DNA of 64,000 nt from the NCBI GenBank assembly GCA_964533965.1, contig CAZHNN010000012.1:1-64000 (forward strand). The letters are read 5' to 3'. Below, piece by piece: positions 1 to 7,558 of the stretch (positions within the stretch are counted from its first letter, which is position 1; each line of letters begins with the position of its first letter). The notes beneath the pieces were generated by a model. It was not told where the DNA came from. It ran no database searches and worked only from the letters and a program-made list of their open reading frames with translations. This stretch comes from RGIG3178 sp964533965 (GTDB lineage Bacteria; Bacillota; Clostridia; Christensenellales; QAND01). A program made the position numbers and the translations under genes.

Positions 1-1
1 C

Positions 2-559
2 AATGACCTCCTATCCCAGGGGTTTTCTGAGGATGAGGCGTTTAAAAAGGTGAGGCAGAGCATAGGCGACATAGACGAATTGATTCGGGGTTTAAAGGAG
101 AATGATGTCATGGATTATACGCAGGTACAAAAAGAGCGTAAAAAGACAGCGTTCGTTGTCACTATCGCGGTAGGGTTGTATGCGCTTGCCGTATTGTTTT
201 TAATTGTCACGGTAGCCGCTCTGCATAAGGATCCGGTCGTGATGTTTGCAATCACGATGTTTATCGGCCTTGTTGCCACGTGCATGCTGATCTATCATTT
301 TATGTCACGTCCGAAATATACGAAGGCGGACGATACAATCGTAGAGGAGTTCAAGCACTGGAAATCGAAGTCGTCCCACTCCGAGCGGCTGTATAAATCC
401 ATTTCCTCCATCCTGTGGACAATTACCGTGGCGATCTATCTGCTGATCAACTTCCTGTACGGCTTGTGGGCGATCTCGTGGATCATCTTCATCATTGCCT
501 CCGCAGTTGATAAAATCATCAAGCTGTCCTTCCAGCTCAAGGAGGCCAAAGATGAATAA
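2..559 (+). CDS. HAAS/permease-prefix-domain membrane protein (5' partial)
   Basis: The reading frame is open to the left edge, so the start lies outside the window. The first residues (LLSQGFSEDEAFKKV, then SIGDIDELI) look like the C-terminal half of the alpha-helical permease-prefix/HAAS (DUF1700-like) domain, which usually sits next to a PadR-type regulator. After a short linker come two hydrophobic segments (TAFVVTIAVGLYALAVLFLI and a following one), a charged cytoplasmic stretch, and another hydrophobic pair (SSILWTITVAIYLLINFLYG onward). The stop overlaps the start of the DUF4097 gene by 8 nt, so the two are co-translated. From family context I infer an envelope-stress sensory pair, with a PadR regulator expected just upstream. 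No enzymatic motif is visible. Confidence 0.7.
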   Translation, partial: NDLLSQGFSEDEAFKKVRQSIGDIDELIRGLKENDVMDYTQVQKERKKTAFVVTIAVGLYALAVLFLIVTVAALHKDPVVMFAITMFIGLVATCMLIYHFMSRPKYTKADDTIVEEFKHWKSKSSHSERLYKSISSILWTITVAIYLLINFLYGLWAISWIIFIIASAVDKIIKLSFQLKEAKDE

Positions 560-1589
560 AAAATCGATCATTGTTCGGATCGCACTGCTTGGCGTCATTG
601 TCATACTGCTGCTGGGTGCGCTGACTATAGGTCTTTCCCGCGGGTTCTCCTTCTTCAGATTCGGAACGTTCCGGACCGGTGACGTCAAGCTGGTACACGA
701 GCAAACTATCGGCTCAACCGGGATACAGACTGTCAACCTGGACTTTGGCAGCACGGATGTTGAGGTATATGTGAGTGAAGACAGTACCATCCGCATACAG
801 CAACTAGCGTCGGGTGATATCAGTGAAGAAGAATTTTTCACCGCCACAAGCTCAAGCGGTACACTGGCCATCAACGAGGGAACACCGAGGACGTTTTTGG
901 GGCTGTTCCGGATCAACCCCTACCAGCTGATCAAACTCTACCTGCCCAGAACCTTCGCTGGTAACCTTAGTATCAAAACGAGCTCCGGAAACGTTGTCTT
1001 TGAAAACGAAATGCGGCTGCAGAATGTTGATCTGCGTCTTTCCTCCGGCGAATACAGAAGCGAACATGCGGTAAACGCCTCGCAATTCACGGTCGTCGTG
1101 ACATCAGGGAACATAGACATGGTGTCGCTTGTCTGTCAGAACTACCAGGTCAAATCGACGTCGGGCAATGTCCGCATCGACTCACTGGAGGGCACGGGAT
1201 CCGTCAACGTCACATCGGGGAATATCAGGATCTCTGCAGTTAAGGGAGCATCCCACTCGATACAAGCCACGTCGGGGACCATCAACATCGGAAACTTCAG
1301 CGGTGCGGGGACCATCCACACCAGTTCCGGGTCCATTACGGCAGCAATCTTAAAGCTCGATGGCAACCTGACCGTCAGCGCCACCTCCGGCGACATCCGG
1401 CTCACTGCCGGCGCCGATGCAAGTTTTGATTTGTTGGCATCCTGCGTTTCCGGTTCCGTCCGAGGCAATATCGGCATGAGTGTCACGGACAACGGCAAAG
1501 CGGCATCCGCGCATGTGGGAAGCAATCCATCGGTGACTCTGACGGCACAGACGACTTCGGGCAACATCACCATCGACCGGATGAAATAG
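552..1589 (+). CDS. DUF4097 beta-helix (toastrack-like) membrane-anchored protein
   Basis: 345 residues. ATG at 552 follows AAGGAGGCCAAAG, a good ribosome binding site. An N-terminal signal anchor (IVRIALLGVIVILLLGALTI) is followed by an extracytoplasmic region with about ten repeats of a short turn of the type T/S-S-G-N/D-I/V (for example TSSGNVVF, VTSGNIDM, STSGNVRI, TSGNIRI, ATSGDIRL, TTSGNITI). That repeat pattern is the signature of the DUF4097 putative-adhesin/toastrack beta-helical family. It overlaps the upstream permease-prefix gene, the usual PadR/HAAS/DUF4097 arrangement. The family is thought to sense or coat at the cell surface, but no substrate is known; the role here is inference. 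A structured bidirectional terminator follows. Confidence 0.8.
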   Translation: MNKKSIIVRIALLGVIVILLLGALTIGLSRGFSFFRFGTFRTGDVKLVHEQTIGSTGIQTVNLDFGSTDVEVYVSEDSTIRIQQLASGDISEEEFFTATSSSGTLAINEGTPRTFLGLFRINPYQLIKLYLPRTFAGNLSIKTSSGNVVFENEMRLQNVDLRLSSGEYRSEHAVNASQFTVVVTSGNIDMVSLVCQNYQVKSTSGNVRIDSLEGTGSVNVTSGNIRISAVKGASHSIQATSGTINIGNFSGAGTIHTSSGSITAAILKLDGNLTVSATSGDIRLTAGADASFDLLASCVSGSVRGNIGMSVTDNGKAASAHVGSNPSVTLTAQTTSGNITIDRMK

Positions 1590-1601
1590 ACCGGTAAATC
1601 T

Positions 1602-1696
1602 AAAAGCGGCATCTGGATGAACTGCACCGCAACGCTAGACAGTAGTGTCTACTGATAAATCTGAAGGGTGAGGTTCGACCGGAATGCCGCTTTTTT
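1602..1696. terminator. Bidirectional terminator with a large apical structure
   Basis: AAAAGCGGCAT (1602-1612) pairs with ATGCCGCTTTTTT (1684-1696). The loop is about 70 nt and contains a second hairpin (AGACAGTAGTGTCT near 1637-1650). It separates the convergent DUF4097 and amidase genes; A and T tracts on both sides make it work in both directions. Confidence 0.6.
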
Positions 1697-1707
1697 GTTT
1701 GTTGAAC

Positions 1708-2205
1708 TCAATTGATGCCGGTAATGTGGTGGAAAAAGACTTCGGGGAACTGTTTCCGCCAGGTGACGTTTTTTCCATTGAAGGTGTGCTGGCAAACGAG
1801 CGGTTCGCCGTTCCCATCAAAGGAAGTTATGATGGTGGAGTGCTGTATGCGGCCTTCGTCCCTGTATTGGATCAGGTCGCCCAACACCACTTTCCCTTGT
1901 ATCCTTGTAGCGTACTCGTTGTAGTTTGTAAGGGTATACGTCTGCGCTTTGATCCCAAAGCCATTCTGCTGGGAGCAGGTGCGTATGTACCAGAACAGCG
2001 AATGGGCGACAGCCCAACAGACGGAAGGAGTCCCGTTATACCACCAGGGGTGTGTACGGTTGTAATCGTCCTTTGCACCTCCTGCCCGCAGGCATTGCGA
2101 AATGAAGTTACTGCAATCGTTGTCCTCATAATAGACATAGGCAGGGTTGGGAGAAAGGGCGTATTGCAATGCATAGCGGACTGCTGCGCTCCTGTCATAG
2201 TTCAT
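1708..2205 (-). CDS. Amidase_6-domain (putative cell-wall amidase) protein
   Basis: 165 residues from the ATG at 2205, which follows AGAGGTGG at proper spacing; an upstream in-frame ATG at 2226 has a poorer site. The protein matches the Amidase_6 (PF12671) layout: N-terminal NYDRSAAVRYA helix, a Y-E-D-N-D-C-S-N-F-I-S-Q-C-L segment containing the presumed catalytic Cys, a conserved HPWWYN stretch, then GDLIQYRD and the histidine in IQHSTIIT, ending near TYRQ-like CQHTFN. The family resembles NlpC/P60-CHAP peptidoglycan or peptide amidases. No signal peptide is visible, unlike secreted members, so either it acts inside (spore or cytoplasm) or it is exported by an unknown route. It stands alone on the minus strand. 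Confidence 0.8.
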   Translation of the reverse strand: MNYDRSAAVRYALQYALSPNPAYVYYEDNDCSNFISQCLRAGGAKDDYNRTHPWWYNGTPSVCWAVAHSLFWYIRTCSQQNGFGIKAQTYTLTNYNEYATRIQGKVVLGDLIQYRDEGRIQHSTIITSFDGNGEPLVCQHTFNGKNVTWRKQFPEVFFHHITGIN

Positions 2206-2291
2206 TTCATCCACCTCTTGCTTCATCCTATGAGCTAGCGCTTGATTTTTTAACCTGTTTTGCCTTGTCAGACACGGCGGACGGCTGGCTA

Positions 2292-2300
2292 TGGTATAAT
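2292..2300 (+). promoter_or_regulatory. Extended -10 promoter (candidate)
   Basis: TGG-TATAAT at 2292-2300 is an extended -10 element (TGN directly before TATAAT). No good -35 is seen at the matching distance. It would drive the chagasin-like gene and perhaps the acetyltransferase. Confidence 0.4.
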
Positions 2301-2413
2301 GGACGCTGTGAATACTAGATTTACTTGCATGTGCTCAGAGCCGATGTTCGTTTTTTCCATGCCTTACACATATCCTTCATACGGGTATCTGTTGAAAGGT
2401 GTGGATCAGAGCG

Positions 2414-2785
2414 ATGAAAAAGAGGTTTATATGGATTCTTAGCCTTCTGTTGCTCTGTGGCTGCACAGTAAGGCAAGTATACGGGAGGGACGACCCGGAT
2501 ATCAACGTAAAGAAGGGAGACACCTTCACCATTGAGCTAAAGGAGAACCCAACGGCAGGGTATCAGTGGCTCTATTTTATTGAAAATACGGGCATCGTCA
2601 CCATCTATTCGGACAACTATGTGCCCGACGACAAGACCGGAAAATCAGTGGGTTCCGGCGGCAGGAGGGTGCTTGTGTTCAAAACGCTCGAACAGGGCGA
2701 TACGAAGATCATGTTCGTATACCAGCCTGCGCATCAAAGCAGCATTTCCGATGACAAGTTGTATTTCAAGGTTCACGTTTTTTGA
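2414..2785 (+). CDS. Chagasin/I42-family protease inhibitor lipoprotein
   Basis: 123 residues from the ATG at 2414. A basic N-terminus and hydrophobic segment end in the lipobox LLCGC, so the mature protein should be lipid-anchored outside the membrane (Lgt is encoded at 32674). The mature part has the chagasin signatures: NPTAGYQW for the NPTTGY loop, GSGGRR for the GxGG loop, and a weak third loop (YQPAH in place of RPW). I42 proteins inhibit papain-like cysteine peptidases in trypanosomes and several bacteria. The degenerate third loop could lower or change inhibition. A GTG at 2399 is a possible earlier start, but the signal peptide fits ATG 2414. The GNAT gene follows 48 nt later. Confidence 0.8.
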   Translation: MKKRFIWILSLLLLCGCTVRQVYGRDDPDINVKKGDTFTIELKENPTAGYQWLYFIENTGIVTIYSDNYVPDDKTGKSVGSGGRRVLVFKTLEQGDTKIMFVYQPAHQSSISDDKLYFKVHVF

Positions 2786-2833
2786 TGATGCGATAAAATC
2801 ATAGAAGCTTAAACTCAGAAAAGAGGGGAATGC

Positions 2834-3286
2834 ATGGATATTCGCAGGTTGGAGGAGAAGGACCTTCAAGAAGCGTTGGATCTGGTGTGGCAGGTCTTCT
2901 CGCAGTTCGAAGCGCCTGAGTACGGGGAAGAGGGGATCAAAACCTTTTGGGACTTCATTCAGATCGACCCGATGCTGCAGCGCCTTCGCAACGGCGATAT
3001 CCTCTTCTACGGCTGCTGTGAAAACAGCACGCTGGTGGGCGTGCTGGCAGCCAAATCCGGGCATATCAGCTTGTTCTTCGTCAAGTCTGACTGCCATGGT
3101 CGCGGCATCGGGCGGGCTTTGTTCCACAAGCACCTGCAAAGCGCTGTGGAAAAGGGCATACGCAGCATTACGGTGAACTCGTCTCCGTTTGCAGTTCCGA
3201 TCTATAAGAAGCTGGGCTTTGCCAAGACCAGCGAAGAGCAGACCATAAATGGTATCCGCTTCACACCGATGGCTTACAGCGTCTGA
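2834..3286 (+). CDS. GNAT-family N-acetyltransferase
   Basis: 150 residues, ATG at 2834 after AGAGGGGAATGC. Single GNAT domain: N-terminal MDIRRLEEKDL strand-helix, central GVLAAKSGHISLFFVKSDC (beta4), the acetyl-CoA pyrophosphate-binding loop CHGRGIGRALF (R/Q-x-x-G-x-G/A), and a C-terminal VPIYKKLGF motif typical of the family. The acceptor substrate cannot be read from sequence; similar small proteins acetylate amines of small molecules or peptides. It probably shares a transcript with the chagasin-like gene. No terminator is evident before the convergent kinase-like gene. Confidence 0.85.
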   Translation: MDIRRLEEKDLQEALDLVWQVFSQFEAPEYGEEGIKTFWDFIQIDPMLQRLRNGDILFYGCCENSTLVGVLAAKSGHISLFFVKSDCHGRGIGRALFHKHLQSAVEKGIRSITVNSSPFAVPIYKKLGFAKTSEEQTINGIRFTPMAYSV

Positions 3287-3334
3287 TTCCAATCCGGACA
3301 TTCAACCATTGCAAAATGCAGGCAGTTACAGGTA

Positions 3335-3793
3335 CTAATAATACTTCCTTCGCACACTGCCGGTAAAGCCATAATCGATGATGACCATTTTGTCGTTTAC
3401 CCATCCCCAGCTTGAGGTGCGGCGCAGATCCGCAAATAGAAGGTTGTATTTTTCACATATCCTGCGGATCTCCGTGACCCGCGCAAGCTCCGAATTGCTA
3501 TGAACGTGGAAATATTTCCATACCTCCTTCATCTCTTTTACGCGGTGGGCCCTTTCCATGATCAGCAACCCATAATCGTCGGATACCTGTATAATTTCGG
3601 CGAACAGGCTGGAATGGCTGTCCTGCGCTATCTGGTATTCCACTTTGTTCTGTGCGAATCCCTTTCTGTTTTTGGCGGCTTTGACTACATAGCCGTTGCC
3701 GAGATCGAACACATGCCTTCCGGAACCTGAGCCAATGTAGCTGAATTTATTGTCTCTTAAGTTACTCAATATCTCTTCAAGGTCGAATTTCAT
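3335..3793 (-). CDS. Minimal protein-kinase-fold protein
   Basis: 152 residues from ATG 3793 (AGGTGG 5 nt upstream). Kinase-like landmarks are in order: a glycine-rich loop (GSGSGRHVFDLG), a VAIK-like lysine (YVVKAAK), a hinge-like region (GLLIMERAH), a candidate catalytic Asp (LLFADLRRTSS) and a DFG-like IIDYG, after which the protein ends within 9 residues (VRRKYY). The whole C-lobe after the metal-binding loop is therefore missing, and the length is about half that of the smallest common bacterial kinases. Related small kinase-fold proteins occur in phages and Firmicutes without a known role. It could phosphorylate a small molecule, bind nucleotide only, or be a pseudokinase. It is monocistronic. 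Confidence 0.55.
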   Translation of the reverse strand: MKFDLEEILSNLRDNKFSYIGSGSGRHVFDLGNGYVVKAAKNRKGFAQNKVEYQIAQDSHSSLFAEIIQVSDDYGLLIMERAHRVKEMKEVWKYFHVHSNSELARVTEIRRICEKYNLLFADLRRTSSWGWVNDKMVIIDYGFTGSVRRKYY

Positions 3794-4252
3794 TCCATCC
3801 ACCTAATTCGGTTGTTGTATTCATGCCACTAACAAACTATTAAAACGTCCCATATTTGGTGAATGGAGCAATGTACTTTTGCATACCTGTCACGAGATAA
3901 AACAAAAGCCAAAAAGAACAATAAACAATCTGTCACTGTTTCCCCAATGGATAAAAAACGGAGTCATATACTCCGTTATCTGGGAAACGCTTTGCCGAAT
4001 TTGCGCTTCTCGCATCCGGGTTATGAATTTGCCATTTGCATGATGGTTAAAACGCAACGCTGACTGGGATCGCTGCGGCTTATGCTTATCACCAAACCGT
4101 ATTTCTGACCGTATACAACGGGATTGTCATTGATTGATTCAATAGCCGGCGATGGACAATTCAACCGGTATGTTCTATATTTATAAACAATCAGACAATG
4201 GCAATCGTAGTGGAACAAGACGCAGTCTGAAAGAGTGAATGAAGGGGTAGAC
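3794..4252. other. Gene-poor interval with a minus-strand terminator
   Basis: About 460 bases with no convincing gene. The only clear element is a leftward-facing terminator at 3952-3977. A minus-strand reading frame ending near 4021 encodes a plausible-looking tail (NPVVYGQKYGLVISISR), but it continues antisense into the riboflavin kinase gene. It may be the remnant of a lost gene that used the orphan terminator. Confidence 0.4.
3952..3977 (-). terminator. Rho-independent terminator (leftward)
   Basis: ACGGAGT-CATAT-ACTCCGT (3958-3976), with an A tract on the left that becomes a U tract on the minus strand. No intact minus-strand gene lies directly upstream of it, so it either insulates the kinase-like gene or belonged to a lost gene. 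Confidence 0.55.
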
Positions 4253-4642
4253 ATGAAACCGACCGTATCCGGCATTGTACAACAGGGAAAGCATTTGGGA
4301 AGGACCATGGGATTTCCTACGGCGAACCTAGCCATCCCGGCAGCCAGGAATTTGCCGGAGGATGGCGTATACGTGGGAACGGTTACGCTCGAGGATGGAA
4401 AAAAATTGCCCTGCGTGCTCAACCAGGGGAAGCATCCGACGCTTCCGGAAGGCCAGGCGAGCATAGAGGCGCATATACTGGGTTTCGAAGGGGATCTGTA
4501 TGGCACATGCATCAGCGTTCAATACCTTCATAAGCTGCGTCCCGAATGCAAGTTTCCCTCCATCGAAGCGCTGAGGCTTCAGATTGCCAAAGACAAGGCG
4601 GACGCCGAGGCCTGGTTTTTGCAAAACGGCATGAACGCCTGA
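4253..4642 (+). CDS. Stand-alone riboflavin kinase
   Basis: 129 residues from ATG 4253 (GAAGGGG 6 nt upstream; a GTG at 4235 is unlikely). It covers only the riboflavin kinase domain normally found at the C-terminus of bifunctional RibF: G-x-V-x-x-G-x-x-L-G-R-x-x-G-F-P-T-A-N (GKHLGRTMGFPTANLAIP), GVYVGTVTL, and HILGFEGDLYG with the conserved Glu-containing region SIEAHILGF. It should convert riboflavin to FMN with ATP. The FAD synthetase (nucleotidyltransferase) domain is absent, so FMN but not FAD would be made. A full-length RibF probably exists elsewhere. FMN is the precursor needed for covalent flavinylation of Rnf subunits, but nothing links the two directly. Confidence 0.85.
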   Translation: MKPTVSGIVQQGKHLGRTMGFPTANLAIPAARNLPEDGVYVGTVTLEDGKKLPCVLNQGKHPTLPEGQASIEAHILGFEGDLYGTCISVQYLHKLRPECKFPSIEALRLQIAKDKADAEAWFLQNGMNA

Positions 4643-4666
4643 ATGGATAGGTGTAAAAGAGCATAA

Positions 4667-4697
4667 GAAAAGCGATGGCAGCATGCCATCGCTTTTT
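4667..4697. terminator. Bidirectional terminator
   Basis: AAAAGCGATGGCA-GCA-TGCCATCGCTTTTT hairpin between the convergent riboflavin kinase and ferredoxin genes. Confidence 0.85.
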
Positions 4698-4712
4698 CAT
4701 TCCCAATATAAG

Positions 4713-4904
4713 TCACTCGCTGGTATGGATTACTGTGACGGGGCAGGAGCTCTCCGCTTCCAGAACGTCGTTCTTCATTTCATCCGGTACGTTCGGCTTG
4801 GAGACATCCGCTTTATCGTCTTCCGCCATAAAGAACACATGCGGGCAAATACTGATGCAAAGCCCGCAGCTGATGCAACCGTCCCTGTCGATGTCTACTT
4901 TCAT
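4713..4904 (-). CDS. Single-cluster [4Fe-4S] ferredoxin
   Basis: 63 residues from ATG 4904 (AAGGAGAGCGAC ribosome binding site). The motif GCISCGLCISICP plus a distal SCP gives the cysteine pattern of Thermotoga/Desulfovibrio-type ferredoxins: three cysteines of C-x2-C-x2-C and the last from SCP bind one [4Fe-4S] cluster, and the remaining ICP cysteine may be free or in a disulfide. It is a small soluble low-potential electron carrier that could feed the Rnf complex encoded at 14.3-18.7 kb. An imperfect inverted repeat (4920-4961) lies just upstream of the ribosome binding site and may be an operator or leader hairpin. Confidence 0.9.
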   Translation of the reverse strand: MKVDIDRDGCISCGLCISICPHVFFMAEDDKADVSKPNVPDEMKNDVLEAESSCPVTVIHTSE

Positions 4905-4919
4905 GTCGCGCTCTCCTTT

Positions 4920-4961
4920 CATTTGATGCAGCTCTTAAGCATCTATAGCATGCACCAAATG
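4920..4961 (-). promoter_or_regulatory. Inverted repeat upstream of the ferredoxin gene
   Basis: CATTTGATGCA (4920-4930) and TGCACCAAATG (4951-4961) pair at 10 of 11 positions around a 20-nt loop, immediately upstream of the ferredoxin ribosome binding site. Candidate operator or 5' UTR hairpin; no known consensus matched. Confidence 0.35.
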
Positions 4962-5021
4962 AAAGAAGGGTATAAGTCCTAAACATGGCATATTTCCCCA
5001 TGGTGCGATGGGGAAGAAACG

Positions 5022-6302
5022 CTATGCCAATGACATGCCACGCACAAGAATCCCCAGATTATCACGGTATATCTCGTCAAACTGGGATAGAGGCAGCGGA
5101 TTTTCACCTATCCCCGACTCGATGGTGTAACCGGGAAGGGTATACTGCAGTATGAACCAGTCCTTGTATCCCGCGAAACTCGATTCGTATGGTGTTTCCA
5201 CCAGTGCATAACCGCTGGCAGCGGAAAACGCCTGACCGATCTGACGACCGCGCGGCGGTTCGATGTTCTGGAATTTCCAGTAGATCTCCTGTCCCTGCGT
5301 ATGGTAGGCGAGGACAAGGGCAAACGAGTGTGCAAGTGTGAAGCTGTGCATTGCCTGGCTCTCGGGCTCTGAGAGCGGCCCAGGGCCCACGAAATCGCGC
5401 GGTCCGGGCTGCGTGAATCCCTGTCGGTGCTTTATCTCCTTTGCGTTTTCCCATCCTGCCGGATAGTTGACATTCAGGTCCACACCGCGGATGTTCGCCT
5501 TCCAGCCGTTTGGGAACGGTATGGCCGGGTAATTTTTCGAAAGAGCTTGCGCCTGGTTGTAATAGGGATCTCCTTCCGAGATTGCCCCTGTGACCAGATC
5601 GACACCGTCTGGATTGACCAGCGGCACCATAAAGAGCGACGTCCGGTTGTATAAAGCCCTCGCATTCTGCCCCCCGATGGCGCGATTGGCAGCATAGGCA
5701 GACGCATACTCCTCGAGAAATTTCAACAGAACAGGCGTGTTGATCCACTCATTCGCATGGTGCGATGCGTTATAGGATACTTCGGTCTGCCCCTGCCCGA
5801 TCCTGACGCCCCACAGCGGCCGCCCCATGACGCTGTGGCCAATGGTGAAAACCTCCAAAAACGGATAGCGGTGCTGTAGTCCGTTCAAAATCTGTTCTGT
5901 CAGAAAGGCGGTATACCTGATTGTGGTTGGAACCACGGGGAAGGCGAACGGAACGATGATACGCTGACCTACCTGCAGCTGCATCGCGTTGACGGCAGGG
6001 TTTGCCTGCAGGATCGCATACAGAGTCGCCCCATATTGCCGGGAGAGCTTATAAAGGGTGTCGCCTCTTGAGACTGTGTGCACGATGTATCCGCGCAAAT
6101 ACGGCAGCAGTGCCGCCCATGTTCTGGGACCCACGATGCCGTCGACCGCTAGACCATGGTCGCTTTGAAACTGCAGGACGGCGCTCTGCGTTAACCCGCC
6201 GAACACGCCGTCAATGGCGCCGGTTTGATAGCCCGCGCGTGTCAGCGCAAGTTGAAGCGCTTCCACATCGGGACCGCGGCTTCCTATCCGCAAGATGTCC
6301 AT
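5022..6302 (-). CDS. M14 peptidase with PG-binding and LysM domains (ENP1/YqgT-like)
   Basis: 426 residues, ATG at 6302 after AGGGAGGAACGAAG. Domain order: peptidoglycan-binding PG_binding_1 (about residues 8-66, GSRGPDVEALQLAL... DGIVGPRTWAALL), LysM (about 73-117, YIVHTVSRGDTLYKLSRQYG... VGQRIIVP), and a zinc carboxypeptidase M14 domain to the end. Zinc ligands are seen in HHANE and later in LAYHTQG, and the catalytic Glu in YTIESG. This architecture is that of gamma-D-glutamyl-L-diamino-acid endopeptidase I, which cuts the D-Glu/meso-DAP bond of muropeptides, often in sporulating cells. There is no signal peptide, as in the cytoplasmic or spore-associated members. Confidence 0.88.
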   Translation of the reverse strand: MDILRIGSRGPDVEALQLALTRAGYQTGAIDGVFGGLTQSAVLQFQSDHGLAVDGIVGPRTWAALLPYLRGYIVHTVSRGDTLYKLSRQYGATLYAILQANPAVNAMQLQVGQRIIVPFAFPVVPTTIRYTAFLTEQILNGLQHRYPFLEVFTIGHSVMGRPLWGVRIGQGQTEVSYNASHHANEWINTPVLLKFLEEYASAYAANRAIGGQNARALYNRTSLFMVPLVNPDGVDLVTGAISEGDPYYNQAQALSKNYPAIPFPNGWKANIRGVDLNVNYPAGWENAKEIKHRQGFTQPGPRDFVGPGPLSEPESQAMHSFTLAHSFALVLAYHTQGQEIYWKFQNIEPPRGRQIGQAFSAASGYALVETPYESSFAGYKDWFILQYTLPGYTIESGIGENPLPLSQFDEIYRDNLGILVRGMSLA

Positions 6303-6436
6303 CTTCGTTCCTCCCTGTCACATCGCTACTGTATCGTATGTGGAAAGGAGTCTAAAGTATTATGCCAAACGCAGATTGAATGCGCCGAAGCGGCATGATA
6401 AAATTGAACAAAGTTTTTGAGCAGGAGGAACTTTTC

Positions 6437-7414
6437 ATGGGGAAACCAAAGATATTGGTGTTATGGGAAAACATGACCCAGGAGAGAAAAACGATGCTCC
6501 AATCGGTAGCGCCGGAAGCGGAATACATCTATGCAGACCCAAAGGAAGTGGACAAGGATACTGTGCAGGCCGCGGAAGTCATTCTTGGGATTCCGCCCGT
6601 GGAATTCGTAAAGGGCTCCGTGAACCTGAAATACCTTCAGCTGTCCTGGGCAGGGGCCGAGGTCTATCTGAAGGAAGGCGTTTTGCGCGACGAAGTGCTG
6701 CTATGCAGCGGCACGGGAACATACGGCATACCGATTTCGGAATACATGGTGGGCGCGGTTGTGGCGATGTTCAAGAACTTTCCGCTGTACCGCGACCAGC
6801 AAAAGCAGGCGGTCTGGCAGCGTATACGCGAATATACGAATAAGCCAGTATACGGTTCCACGGTACTGTCCGTGGGTGCCGGCGACATCGGCGGCAACTT
6901 CTTGATGCGCATGAAGGCAATGGGATGCTATACCATCGGTATCCGGCGCACGGCGGGTGAAAAGCCGGAATACGTTGACGAGCAGTACACGACCGAAGAG
7001 ATGGACGACGTATTGCCCCGTGCTGACGTCGTGGCGCTTTCGCTTCCCCAAACGCCGCAGACAATTGGTCTGTTTGACGCACACCGCCTTGCCCTCATGA
7101 AGGAGGATTCCGTTCTGATCAACATCGGTCGCGGTTCCGCCGTCGACACGCAAGCGCTCTGCGATGAACTGCAAAGGGGACGCATCCGCGGCGCGGTGCT
7201 CGATGTGACCGATCCCGAGCCGCTACCCAAGGATCATCCGCTCTGGAAGTACGACAACGTGTTCATCACGCCGCATTGCTGTGCTGCCGGGTCTACGATC
7301 ACGCAGCAGAAATCGTTTGAGGTCTGCTACCAGAACTACAAAGCCTTCATCGAAGGCCGTGACCCGATGTCCCGCATCGACAGATCAACGGGGTATCGCG
7401 TATCCAGGAAATAA
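6437..7414 (+). CDS. D-2-hydroxyacid dehydrogenase (copy 1)
   Basis: 325 residues, ATG 6437 with AGGAGG 8 nt upstream. D-isomer-specific 2-hydroxyacid dehydrogenase fold: N-terminal substrate domain, Rossmann motif VGAGDIGGNFLMRM, IGIRRT after the second strand (basic residues there usually mean NADP(H)), catalytic Arg in INIGRGSAV, catalytic Glu in DVTDPEPLP, and catalytic His in ITPHCCA. It probably reduces a 2-oxoacid such as glyoxylate, hydroxypyruvate or a branched analogue; the true substrate is not deducible. It is followed by its own terminator and then by a near-copy (7559-8536) of the same length, a clear tandem duplication. Confidence 0.88.
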   Translation: MGKPKILVLWENMTQERKTMLQSVAPEAEYIYADPKEVDKDTVQAAEVILGIPPVEFVKGSVNLKYLQLSWAGAEVYLKEGVLRDEVLLCSGTGTYGIPISEYMVGAVVAMFKNFPLYRDQQKQAVWQRIREYTNKPVYGSTVLSVGAGDIGGNFLMRMKAMGCYTIGIRRTAGEKPEYVDEQYTTEEMDDVLPRADVVALSLPQTPQTIGLFDAHRLALMKEDSVLINIGRGSAVDTQALCDELQRGRIRGAVLDVTDPEPLPKDHPLWKYDNVFITPHCCAAGSTITQQKSFEVCYQNYKAFIEGRDPMSRIDRSTGYRVSRK

Positions 7415-7417
7415 GTA

Positions 7418-7443
7418 AAAAAAGACGGCTTAGCCGTCTTTTT
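7418..7443 (+). terminator. Rho-independent terminator
   Basis: AAAGACGGC-TTA-GCCGTCTTTTT hairpin right after the first dehydrogenase gene. Confidence 0.85.
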
Positions 7444-7558
7444 CTATATATAGGCTGACTCCTGGGACATACCTGATAAAGCCGATCGTCATGTGTCGGG
7501 TTGAACATGCCTAGCCGCTATGTTAATATTTGAGATATCAATTTCAGGAGGTTTCAAG

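Noticed and set aside
1606..1690. 85-nt element with a 7-bp end-to-end stem and a GGTTCGACC stretch, resembling a tRNA in size
   Set aside because: No D arm, anticodon arm or 5-bp T stem can be formed on either strand. The T tract and position between convergent genes fit a terminator.
3863..4063. 66-codon reading frame in the gap before the riboflavin kinase
   Set aside because: No ribosome binding site, it runs across the minus-strand terminator hairpin, and the product has no recognisable features.
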